NCBI GenBank assembly: GCA_002691795.1 | Contig: NZIY01000056.1 | Coordinates: forward strand, 22,947 to 38,370 | Direction of reading: 5' to 3' | Length of the DNA stretch: 15,424 nt | Origin: SAR116 cluster bacterium | GTDB taxonomy: Bacteria; Pseudomonadota; Alphaproteobacteria; Puniceispirillales; Marisalimonadaceae | Part shown: one piece after another, positions 6,950 to 14,173 of the stretch | How positions within the stretch are numbered: the first letter of the stretch is position 1 | Layout: each line of letters begins with the position of its first letter | Made by a program: the position numbers and the translations under genes | The notes under the pieces: generated by a model | Told to the model about the DNA's origin: nothing | The model's input: the letters and a program-made list of their open reading frames with translations, nothing else | The model's database searches: none

Positions 6950-7993
6950 TTATGGCTCCAAGACAATTCTTCCATCTACATCTCCATTTCTAAGTTTTTT
7001 CATGGCGTCATTTGCAGTATTAAGTTTTTGCTTAGTAACTTTAATTAATTCTACATTTTTTGAATTTATTAATTCAACTAGTTCTTTGAGCTCTCTCAAT
7101 TCTCCAACGTAAGAACCTCTAATGTTGATTGATCTCATAGGTATTAGTGGTAATGAAATTGGTAAAGAACCTCCATATAGTCCAACAATTACAATTGTTC
7201 CGCCTTTTTTAATAATTGTTAAAGCTAAATTTGAAGTTTTTTCATTTCCAACAAAGTCAATAACTCCAGCAATTTTACCATTAAACTGATTTAATTTTTC
7301 TAACATTTCTTCTGGAGCAAAACAGTGTTTAGCACCGTTAATTATAGCAATATCTCTTTTGACTGGATCTGTATCAACTGCTATAATTTGTGCATCATGA
7401 ATATATGGTGACAATAAAATACCATTTGTCCCTACACCACCAGCACCAATAACTACAATAAATTCATCATTTGATATTTTAGGAATTTTGTTTAATGCAC
7501 TATATGCAGTTAATCCTGAACACGCATAAGGCGCCGCTTGAAATGGATTAAGTTTACCATAAGGAACTAGATATCTTTCATGTGGAACTAAAATATGTGT
7601 AGAATAGCCTCCATTTAATCTTGCCCCTAAATATTTTGGGGCTTCACATAATGTTTCATTACCTTTCTTACAAGCATCGCATGCTTGACAGCCTATCCAA
7701 GGAAAAACTATTCCTTTATCACCAACATTTACATTTTTTACTTTTTCTCCAACTGATATCACTTCACCAGTTATTTCGTGACCAGGTGTAAAAGGTAATT
7801 TTGTTCCTCTATCAGCAAGAGTTATTTTTTTTCCATTTCCTAAATTAAAAAACCCATCCGTTAAATGGAGATCGCTATGACAAACACCACACGCCATTAT
7901 TCTTACCAACAATTCATGATTTTTTGGAATTGGAATCTCATAGACTTTCAATTCTAAAGGCTTTCCAAATTCTGTAACTTGAAATGATTTCAT
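6950..7993 (-). CDS. Zinc-dependent alcohol dehydrogenase (MDR superfamily)
   Basis: A 347-residue medium-chain NAD(H) alcohol dehydrogenase. Catalytic zinc ligands are Cys38, His72 (GHEITGE) and Cys158; structural zinc cysteines are 102, 105, 108 and 116. The Rossmann motif GAGGVG is at 183-188, with Asp207 favouring NAD. It resembles AdhP-like, propanol-preferring enzymes, but the substrate is uncertain. The start was placed at ATG 7993 rather than the in-frame ATG at 8005, because the first four codons of the longer form are themselves the ribosome site: GGAGGA lies 4 nt before ATG 7993. It lies directly upstream of nthA (2 nt) and 54 nt downstream of the E1-like gene, so it probably opens the tightly packed nitrile hydratase block. 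Confidence 0.9.
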   Translation of the reverse strand: MKSFQVTEFGKPLELKVYEIPIPKNHELLVRIMACGVCHSDLHLTDGFFNLGNGKKITLADRGTKLPFTPGHEITGEVISVGEKVKNVNVGDKGIVFPWIGCQACDACKKGNETLCEAPKYLGARLNGGYSTHILVPHERYLVPYGKLNPFQAAPYACSGLTAYSALNKIPKISNDEFIVVIGAGGVGTNGILLSPYIHDAQIIAVDTDPVKRDIAIINGAKHCFAPEEMLEKLNQFNGKIAGVIDFVGNEKTSNLALTIIKKGGTIVIVGLYGGSLPISLPLIPMRSINIRGSYVGELRELKELVELINSKNVELIKVTKQKLNTANDAMKKLRNGDVDGRIVLEP

Positions 7994-8047
7994 GAGATCC
8001 TCCATATAAAATCTATCAAATCATTGGGGAAGATACCATCAAATTAT

Positions 8048-10336
8048 CTATTTTGTAGCAGTTTTTATAAGATTTCTACTATCTATACCAAAATGCTCGT
8101 ATAGTTCAAAAGAGTTTCCTGTCTGTCCAAATTCATCAACACCCAATGGTTTTAAGGAATTTCCATTTACACCCGACAACCACGACAATGTTAGAGGATG
8201 TCCATCTATTAAGGTTATTATTTTGCAATCACTTGGTAAACCCTGAAACAAATTTTTTATATGAGAAGAACTTTTCGAATCATTATTATGATGATTATAT
8301 TTTTTCCAGTCTGAAAATAATAGATCTGATGATGTAATTGATAAAATACCTAAGTCTCTATCTTTCTCTCCTAAAACAATTGATGCTCTAATAACTTCTT
8401 CTGCTACCACTCCTTGGTAAGCAATAATAAAGTTTGGACTCGGACCAGGTTTTCTTAACCAATAACCACCTCTCACAACATTTTCAATTTCTTCATGACT
8501 TAAATTTCTATTAGGTTGATCTAACGATTTTGTACTTAATCTTAAATAGACAGAACCACCATTTTCTTCATCCTGTAAATAATTAAAACTATGATTTAAA
8601 ATTATCTGCAACTCATCTACAAACGCAGGTTCATAACTTATCAATCCAGGTTGACCAATTCCAATTAAAGGTGTTCCTACGGATTGATGTGCGCCCCCTT
8701 CAGGAGCCAAAGTTATCCCAGATGGTGTCGCTACTAACAAAAATCTAGCATTTTGATAACATGCATAGTTTAATGCGTCTAAACCTCTAGATATAAAAGG
8801 GTCATACACTGTTCCAATTGGAAACAATCTTTCACCAAAAAATTCATGTGATAAACCAGCAGAACTTAGCATTAGAAATAAATTCATTTCAGCTATACCT
8901 AATTCAACATGCTGACCTTCAGGAGAAAATTCCCATTTTTGAACAGATGGAATTTGTCTATTTTTAAATGTATCTTGACTTTCTTCTCTGCTAAATAGTC
9001 CAACTCTATTTACCCAAGCCCCTAAATTCGTAGACACAGAAACATCAGGAGATGTTGTTAATATTCTATTTGAAAATTCACTATTTAACCTTGAGTACTG
9101 ATCTAATAATTTACCAAATGCATTTTGTGTAGAGCTTTTTGTTTCATTAAGTGGTTTTAACTTATCTACAGAAATTTTTTCAGATTTAAATTTTCTTAAT
9201 CCTGCTTTTTGAAATGAATTATTAACTACAAAATTGTGAATATCTTTACTCTCTTTTGAAAAATTATTCCATTCATTTCCTTCATTAATTTTCATTTTGT
9301 ATTTGAAGTCATTCATCTGGGATTTAGTCATTAAACCTGCATGATTATCTTTATGACCTGCAAGAGGTGTCCCCCATCCCTTAATTGTGTAGGCCAAAAA
9401 TGCAGTAGGCTTGTCATCTTTAATTTGATCAAAAGCATTTTTTAGTGATTTAATACAATGTCCACCTAAATTTCCCATCAATTCTAAAAATTCGTCATCT
9501 GTCCGATTATCAAGGAGTTTAGAAATATTTCCTTGATCACCAATATCATCTAATATTCTTTCTTTAATTGCTTTACCACCCTCAAAAATTAATGCTGAAT
9601 AAAGTTGATTTGGACAATTATCTATCCATTCTTTTAATTTTTCTCCACCAGGCTCTTTAAATGCGTTTAATTGTAACTCACCATACTTAATTACAACAAC
9701 ATTCCATCCAAAAGACTTAAAGACAGAATCAATCTTTTCCCATAACCCCTCATGAACAACACCGTCTAAAGATTGTCTATTGTAATCTATAATCCACCAA
9801 ACATTTCTTAAATCATGTTTCCACCCTTCTTGCAGACATTCATATATATTTCCTTCATCGAGTTCTGCATCACCAACTAATGCAATCATTCTTCCTTTTT
9901 TTTGATATTTATTAAATTTTTTCTTTCTAATATAATCTTGGGTAAGAGAGAGAAAGCTTGTCATTGCAACACCAAGGCCAACTGAACCAGTTGAAATATC
10001 TACATCATCAATATCCTTAGTTCTCGATGGATAAGATTGTGCACCATTATAACCTCTAAAGTTTTGTATTTTTTCTAATTTTTGTAATCCTGCTAAATAC
10101 TGTATTGCATGAAATACTGGACTTGCGTGAGGTTTTACAGCAACTCGATCTTCAGGTTTTAAAACATCAAAGTATAAAGAAACCATCATGGAAACCATAG
10201 AAGCACAACTTGCTTGATGTCCTCCAACTTTTATTCCGTCAAAATTTTCTCTAACATGATTAGCATTGTGTATCATCCAACAAGATAACCATAATACCTT
10301 TTGTTCAATTTCTTTTAATATTTTAAATTTATCCAC
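8048..10336 (-). CDS. AceE-like/transketolase-family thiamine diphosphate enzyme (homodimeric 2-oxoacid dehydrogenase E1 homologue)
   Basis: A 762-residue thiamine-diphosphate enzyme in which both catalytic domains lie on one chain. The cofactor/Mg motif GDAELDEGN is at 155-163, continuing to a second ligand region near Asn186. The stretch YTIKGWGTPLAGHKDNHAG (316-334) is AceE-like. The pyrimidine-binding domain has ELGIAEMN (478-485) with the cofactor-activating Glu483, and a TPSGITLAPEGGAHQ segment equivalent to the AceE loop. It is shorter than AceE (about 890). It resembles the MdeB type, an E1 homologue in Pseudomonas putida linked to 2-oxobutyrate and controlled by an Lrp-family protein; here too an Lrp gene is divergently adjacent. 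No E2 or E3 gene is in the window. The start is a GTG right after an in-frame TAA, with no ribosome site; Met21 is the next ATG, but family similarity begins near residue 7. Confidence 0.82.
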   Translation of the reverse strand: MDKFKILKEIEQKVLWLSCWMIHNANHVRENFDGIKVGGHQASCASMVSMMVSLYFDVLKPEDRVAVKPHASPVFHAIQYLAGLQKLEKIQNFRGYNGAQSYPSRTKDIDDVDISTGSVGLGVAMTSFLSLTQDYIRKKKFNKYQKKGRMIALVGDAELDEGNIYECLQEGWKHDLRNVWWIIDYNRQSLDGVVHEGLWEKIDSVFKSFGWNVVVIKYGELQLNAFKEPGGEKLKEWIDNCPNQLYSALIFEGGKAIKERILDDIGDQGNISKLLDNRTDDEFLELMGNLGGHCIKSLKNAFDQIKDDKPTAFLAYTIKGWGTPLAGHKDNHAGLMTKSQMNDFKYKMKINEGNEWNNFSKESKDIHNFVVNNSFQKAGLRKFKSEKISVDKLKPLNETKSSTQNAFGKLLDQYSRLNSEFSNRILTTSPDVSVSTNLGAWVNRVGLFSREESQDTFKNRQIPSVQKWEFSPEGQHVELGIAEMNLFLMLSSAGLSHEFFGERLFPIGTVYDPFISRGLDALNYACYQNARFLLVATPSGITLAPEGGAHQSVGTPLIGIGQPGLISYEPAFVDELQIILNHSFNYLQDEENGGSVYLRLSTKSLDQPNRNLSHEEIENVVRGGYWLRKPGPSPNFIIAYQGVVAEEVIRASIVLGEKDRDLGILSITSSDLLFSDWKKYNHHNNDSKSSSHIKNLFQGLPSDCKIITLIDGHPLTLSWLSGVNGNSLKPLGVDEFGQTGNSFELYEHFGIDSRNLIKTATK

Positions 10337-10448
10337 TTAATAATGATATCATTTAATAATTAAAATTAATGATCAAATATGGTATATATTTTTTATATAT
10401 CAATATATTCTACTACTAAAGTAGTATATATTAGTTTATAATTTTAAA
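10337..10448. promoter_or_regulatory. Divergent regulatory region between the E1-like and Lrp genes
   Basis: This 112-bp region is the longest non-coding stretch in the window and is almost wholly A and T. It contains a dyad near the regulator (listed separately) and an imperfect inverted repeat at 10348-10373 (arms ATCATT and AATGAT). It also holds the perfect palindromes TGATATCA (10344-10351) and TGATCA (10370-10375), close to the E1 gene start. Divergent placement of an Lrp/AsnC gene beside its target is common, so control of both genes from here is a reasonable inference. Neither start has a recognisable ribosome site. Confidence 0.5.
10411..10426. promoter_or_regulatory. Candidate Lrp-family operator, inverted repeat TACTAC-N4-GTAGTA
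   Basis: The 16-bp sequence has two perfect 6-nt inverted arms around TAAA and is the most GC-containing, symmetric element in an otherwise featureless AT-rich gap. It lies 22 bp before the regulator start codon, where binding could block transcription of the regulator itself. Lrp/AsnC proteins typically bind degenerate 13-15 bp palindromes with AT-rich centres. The symmetry is seen directly; operator function is inferred. Confidence 0.45.
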
Positions 10449-10904
10449 ATGGATAAAATTGATAAAAAAATAATTTTTGAACTACAAAAAAATGGAAGAT
10501 TATCAAATTTTCAGATTGCTGACAAAGTTGGTTTGTCACCATCTCCATGCCTAAGAAGAATAAAAAACCTAGAAAAAAAAGGAGTGATTTCTGGATATAC
10601 TGCAATTGTGAATGAGGAACTATTTGGATTACCCATAATAGCTTTTGTTTTTGTTAGACTAGAAAATCAAACAGACGCTACGCTTAAAACCTTTGAACAA
10701 GGTATAAATCTACTTTCTCAAGTCGTTGATTGCTGGCTTGTAACAGGAAATAGAGACTATTTATTAAGAGTAGTTTCTCAAAGCTTAAAAACATATGAAA
10801 AATTTATGCGTGAAGAACTAACTAAAATCAAAGGAATTGCTTCTATTGAGACTAATTTTGCATTAGGTAGTGTAAAAACTAAACAACCTTTACCAATCAA
10901 TTGA
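10449..10904 (+). CDS. Lrp/AsnC family transcriptional regulator
   Basis: A 151-residue regulator. The N-terminal winged helix-turn-helix (about 4-48) includes the family-typical GLSPSPCLRRIKNLEKKGVI at 28-47. The C-terminal RAM effector-binding domain (about 65-145) has the usual alternating strands and ends near ETNFALGSVK. Length is standard (about 150-165). Such proteins form dimers to octamers and sense amino acids or 2-oxo acids. Its divergent position next to the E1-like gene, and its convergent neighbour aminotransferase, suggest that it senses an amino acid handled by these enzymes, as MdeR or BkdR do; this is inference. Its stop overlaps the aminotransferase 3' end by 8 bp, on the opposite strand. 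The start ATG lacks a ribosome site but matches the family N-terminus MDKIDKKII. Confidence 0.93.
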   Translation: MDKIDKKIIFELQKNGRLSNFQIADKVGLSPSPCLRRIKNLEKKGVISGYTAIVNEELFGLPIIAFVFVRLENQTDATLKTFEQGINLLSQVVDCWLVTGNRDYLLRVVSQSLKTYEKFMREELTKIKGIASIETNFALGSVKTKQPLPIN

Positions 10905-12105
10905 CATTGGCAATACTAACTGGAACGCCAAATTCTTTTTGACATACTTCTGCAAGCCTTTTTATACCTTGGTCAATCTCTTTTTTAGTTGGATTGGCAA
11001 AACAAAGTCGCATTTTTTGTTTGTTATTTTTATCCATTGACCATTCAACACCTGGATTTATTGCAACACCATCTTGTAAGGCAATTTTATATAGTTTTGA
11101 AGTATCCACTCCATCAGGCATTTTAATCCAAACATAAATACCACCAATTGGTTTTTTATACTCTACAGTATTACCAAAATATTTGTCCAAAGCTTCACAC
11201 ATTATTTCAGCCTTTGACTTTAGTTTTTGGTTTAGTTTAGTGAGGTGATCAAAGAAATGATTTTCACAAAACTCAGAAAGAACCATTTGCTCTAAACCTC
11301 CTGTGCCTGCATCAGTTTTATAAGGCAAAACTCTAGATAATATAGGCCAATCTGCTACCAAATAACCTAACCTAAAACCAGGAGCAATTGATTTTGAAAA
11401 AGACCCACAATAAATAACCCTTTTCGAATCATCCAATGCTCTTATAGAAGGTGGTCTTTCTTCACCCCAAATTAAATCTGCATAGCAATCATCTTCAAAA
11501 ATTGGAACATCATAACTTTTAGCTAACTCTATTAATTTAATTCGTTTTTCCTTAGACATTATTGTACCAGTAGGGTTTTGAATAGTTGGTATTGTATAAA
11601 TATATCTTGGAAAAATATTAATTGCTTTCAAATCTTCTAAACATTTAGATAGTAAATCAATGTCCATTCCATCATCTTCAACAGGTATTCCTCTAATATT
11701 AACTCCTAATCTTTCCAGTCTTGAAAAAACACCTCCATACGAACCTTCTTCAATAATCACAGTATCTCCTGGTTTTAGAAATGTTTCATTCACTAAATCT
11801 AAAGCCTGCAAAGAACCTGAAACTATTAAAATTTCATGCTCAGAACACTTCATTGATGCACCACTTAAAAGCTTTTTTATTATAAATTTTCTTAAAGGCA
11901 AGTATCCAAGTGGGCCAGTATAATTATATTTTCCAAGAGTATGACCATAATTTAAAATAACTTTTTTTGAAGCTTCTTCTAATCTCTCAATTGGAACTAA
12001 ATCTTCGTCATTATGTCCACCAATAAAATTATAACTGGGAAAGCCTACCCACTCAGAAGAAGCTGGTAAAGCATCCTTGTGAAGAAAATTGTCAATATTA
12101 AACAT
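10897..12105 (-). CDS. PLP-dependent aminotransferase, class I/II (fold type I)
   Basis: A 402-residue cytoplasmic aminotransferase. The PLP Schiff-base lysine is Lys238 in SFSKSIAPGFRLGY, with the phosphate-contact Arg245; NPTG is at 177-180 and the ring-nitrogen acid is Asp205 in EDDCY. An RLCFANP segment near the C-terminus supplies the carboxylate-binding arginine. It resembles the 2-aminoadipate/MocR-domain subgroup, which includes aromatic, branched-chain and aminoadipate enzymes, but has no N-terminal DNA-binding domain. Specificity cannot be read. The start is secure, with GGAGGA 5 nt upstream of the ATG. The regulator gene separates it from the E1-like gene, and it may be in the same regulon: an aminotransferase would produce the 2-oxo acid that an E1 enzyme uses. 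Confidence 0.9.
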   Translation of the reverse strand: MFNIDNFLHKDALPASSEWVGFPSYNFIGGHNDEDLVPIERLEEASKKVILNYGHTLGKYNYTGPLGYLPLRKFIIKKLLSGASMKCSEHEILIVSGSLQALDLVNETFLKPGDTVIIEEGSYGGVFSRLERLGVNIRGIPVEDDGMDIDLLSKCLEDLKAINIFPRYIYTIPTIQNPTGTIMSKEKRIKLIELAKSYDVPIFEDDCYADLIWGEERPPSIRALDDSKRVIYCGSFSKSIAPGFRLGYLVADWPILSRVLPYKTDAGTGGLEQMVLSEFCENHFFDHLTKLNQKLKSKAEIMCEALDKYFGNTVEYKKPIGGIYVWIKMPDGVDTSKLYKIALQDGVAINPGVEWSMDKNNKQKMRLCFANPTKKEIDQGIKRLAEVCQKEFGVPVSIANVN

Positions 12106-12180
12106 GTTTATCCTCCATATACTAAATCTTAAACAAAAAATTTTATTTTTAAAACCTTAGTTTTGCTCTATCTTTTAACT
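12106..12180. promoter_or_regulatory. Divergent intergenic region aminotransferase / SCP-2-like gene
   Basis: This 75-bp gap separates divergent genes. It contains the GGAGGA ribosome site of the aminotransferase and long A and T runs around an AAAATTTT-like centre. No consensus -35/-10 pair stands out, and the dyad found near the Lrp gene is not repeated here. A TTG codon at 12163 is in frame with the downstream gene but is not favoured as a start. Confidence 0.3.
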
Positions 12181-12546
12181 ATGAAGGTAATTCAAAATAT
12201 AAAAAATAAAGTTAATAATAATACAATTTTAATTGAAAGAGGTAAATGGATAAATTTAACTTTTGTTCTTGGAGTAGATGAAAAAGAATTTATAGTTAAA
12301 ATTATTGATGGGAAAATTAATTCAATTTATCAAAAAAAAGTTGATACTGAATTTGGAATATTCAAGATATCATCATCTTTAAAAAATTGGCAGAAACATT
12401 GGTTAAAAATTCCTCCAAGGGATTTTCATGATTTATTTGCAATGCTTTCAAAAAAATTGGTTAAATTAGATGGTGACTTAAAACCATTGATGCAAAACCT
12501 TCAATACTTCAAAGACTTAATAGCATCCAACAGAGCAAATAGATGA
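12181..12546 (+). CDS. Small SCP-2-like conserved protein
   Basis: A 121-residue protein without catalytic motifs that I recognise. Its layout is like compact SCP-2 (sterol-carrier/lipid-binding) domain proteins: alternating beta strands at 20-60, then FKISSSLKNWQKHW, then PPRDFHDLFAM and a C-terminal LDGDLKPLMQNLQYFKDLIA stretch. Small proteins of this pattern occur beside alpha/beta hydrolases. A lipid or CoA-ester binding role is possible but unproven. The start was taken at ATG 12181; an in-frame TTG at 12163 would add six residues. Neither has a ribosome site. Its TGA overlaps the next ATG as ATGA (12543-12546), so it is translationally coupled to the hydrolase, which implies a shared job. 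Confidence 0.6.
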   Translation: MKVIQNIKNKVNNNTILIERGKWINLTFVLGVDEKEFIVKIIDGKINSIYQKKVDTEFGIFKISSSLKNWQKHWLKIPPRDFHDLFAMLSKKLVKLDGDLKPLMQNLQYFKDLIASNRANR

Positions 12547-13394
12547 CTTATTCAAATATTGAAAAAATTCATGGCAAGTATTTAAGCCTAAAAGTTAACA
12601 ACCAAATCAATAGAATTTTTTTTGAAGAAAATGGAAATGGAATTCCTTTAATATGTTTACATACTGCAGGATCAGATTCTAGGCAATTTAGACATTTGCT
12701 AAACAATAAAGAAATAACATCAAAGTATAGAGTTATTGCTTTTGATTTACCGTGGCATGGAAAATCAGATCCACCTGCCAATCATCTGGAAAATGAGTAC
12801 AAATTAACTACAAAATCTTATATGGATATAATTGTTAATTTTTGCAAAGCTCTGAAAATTTTAAATCCAGTAGTTATTGGTTGTTCTATGGGAGGAAGGA
12901 TAGCTTTACATTTAGCCTTGAAACACTCAAATTTATTTAAAGCTGTTATTGCTCTAGAGGGTGCTGATAAACTTGAACCTTATTATGATCTATCTTGGCT
13001 TAATAGACCCGACGTTCATGGGGGTGAAATTCAAGCAGCATACGTTTCATCACAAATTGCTCCTCAAACAATTAAAAAAAATAGAGATGAAATTCTATGG
13101 CACTATAAGCAAGGTGGACCTGGAGTATTCAAAGGTGACTTATATTTTTATTGGGAAGATGGAAACTTTGAAAAGTCCTCTCATCTTATTAATACTAAAA
13201 AATGCCCTGTCTATTTGCTTTCTGGGGAATATGACTGTTCTTGTACACCGGAAAGAACTATTGAAACCGCAAAAAGAATAAAAGGTTCGAAATACAAAAT
13301 AATGCCAGATATTGGTCATTTTCCTATGTCCGAAAATCCAAAGTTATTTTTTTCTTACCTATTACCTTTTTTGACAGAAATAGAAAAACTATAA
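12543..13394 (+). CDS. Alpha/beta-fold hydrolase
   Basis: A 283-residue alpha/beta hydrolase. The nucleophile Ser115 lies in GCSMGG (113-118), the acid is Asp231 in SGEYDCS, and the base is His259 in IGHFPMSENP. The oxyanion region is LHTAGSDSRQF (39-49), followed by FDLPWHGKSDPP (67-78), typical of esterase, dienelactone or C-C bond hydrolase branches. The cap at about 140-215 is rich in aromatics, suggesting a hydrophobic substrate. Substrate is unknown; thioester hydrolysis is possible given the SCP-2-like partner and the nearby CoA-linked genes, but those are on the other strand. Its stop directly abuts the SDR stop, with no base between. Confidence 0.88.
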   Translation: MTYSNIEKIHGKYLSLKVNNQINRIFFEENGNGIPLICLHTAGSDSRQFRHLLNNKEITSKYRVIAFDLPWHGKSDPPANHLENEYKLTTKSYMDIIVNFCKALKILNPVVIGCSMGGRIALHLALKHSNLFKAVIALEGADKLEPYYDLSWLNRPDVHGGEIQAAYVSSQIAPQTIKKNRDEILWHYKQGGPGVFKGDLYFYWEDGNFEKSSHLINTKKCPVYLLSGEYDCSCTPERTIETAKRIKGSKYKIMPDIGHFPMSENPKLFFSYLLPFLTEIEKL

Positions 13395-14171
13395 TTAATT
13401 AGCTTTTTCTATGTTTCCACACACACTAATAGCTTGGCCTGAAACATTTTTACCTAAATCACTACAAAGAAAATAAGCCTGCTCTGCTAAATCCTCATAA
13501 GTAACAAAACGTCCTAAAGAGGCTGCTGATAAAATTTCATCCTTCATTTCTTTGAAAGAAATACCTCTCACTTTAGATTTAGCTTCAATCACTTGGTCTT
13601 GTCGGTCACCTTGAACAATGCCTGGTAAAAGTGCATTCACTCTAATACCTCGAGGACCTAGTTCAACAGCCAAACTTTTCGCCATCCCAATTACACCCCA
13701 TTTAGTGGCAGCATAAGGTAATCTATAAGCAAATCCAACCCTACCCGCAACAGATGCAACAGAAAGGATTGCTCCACCATCTTCCATTCTTGGGACAGCT
13801 ACTCTCATTGTTTCAAAGTGGCTTGTTAAATTAACCTGAAGACATTCTTGCCATCCACCAAGAGACTGCTCTCCAACACCAGCTGTTTCCCCTGCTATTC
13901 CTGCATTGTTAACTATAATGTTTAAATGACCTAAAAAATCAAATGCACTTTCTACCATTGAAGAAATCATTTGAGTTTGACGCAAATCACAAAAAATTGC
14001 TTTAATATTTTTGTGTTTTTTATTAATCATATCTACAGCATTTTGATTAATATCGCACACAAAAACCTTAGCTCCTGCTTCTTCAAATTTTTTTGCAACT
14101 GCATAACCAATTCCGTCAGCTCCCGCAGTAATTAATGCAGTCTTATTTTGTAAAAGATTATGATAATCCAT
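13395..14171 (-). CDS. Short-chain dehydrogenase/reductase (SDR)
   Basis: A 258-residue classical SDR that oxidises or reduces a hydroxyl/keto group with NAD(H). The cofactor motif is TAGADGIG (15-22), with Ala in place of the usual first Gly, as in the DHRS6-like group. Asp40 at the end of the second strand favours NAD. NNAG is at 88-91, and the catalytic tetrad is Asn114, Ser140, Tyr153 and Lys157. The N-terminal MDYHNLLQNKTALIT fits the family start. It lies 2 nt after the BKACE stop, so it is cotranscribed with it. The substrate is unknown; a role on 3-hydroxybutyrate, or on a hydroxy acid produced by the upstream enzymes, is an inference from context. Confidence 0.9.
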   Translation of the reverse strand: MDYHNLLQNKTALITAGADGIGYAVAKKFEEAGAKVFVCDINQNAVDMINKKHKNIKAIFCDLRQTQMISSMVESAFDFLGHLNIIVNNAGIAGETAGVGEQSLGGWQECLQVNLTSHFETMRVAVPRMEDGGAILSVASVAGRVGFAYRLPYAATKWGVIGMAKSLAVELGPRGIRVNALLPGIVQGDRQDQVIEAKSKVRGISFKEMKDEILSAASLGRFVTYEDLAEQAYFLCSDLGKNVSGQAISVCGNIEKAN

Positions 14172-14173
14172 AT

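Noticed and set aside
8006..8047. Possible terminator or attenuator between the E1-like gene and the next dehydrogenase
   Set aside because: Only a short direct repeat (ATTTGAT twice) is visible. No stable GC-containing hairpin with a T-run was found.
10383..10400. TATATA-T6-TATATA block as a second operator
   Set aside because: Pure A/T self-complementarity is expected in this composition and carries no specificity.
10325..10460. Mirror-like starts of the E1 and Lrp genes (both begin with TGGATAAA preceded by TTAA), suggesting an inverted duplication
   Set aside because: The match is about a dozen AT-rich bases and the proteins are unrelated after two or three residues. Chance is sufficient.
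12961..13281. Alternative-frame open frame within the second alpha/beta hydrolase
   Set aside because: It lies wholly inside a gene with an intact catalytic triad and shows no independent signals.
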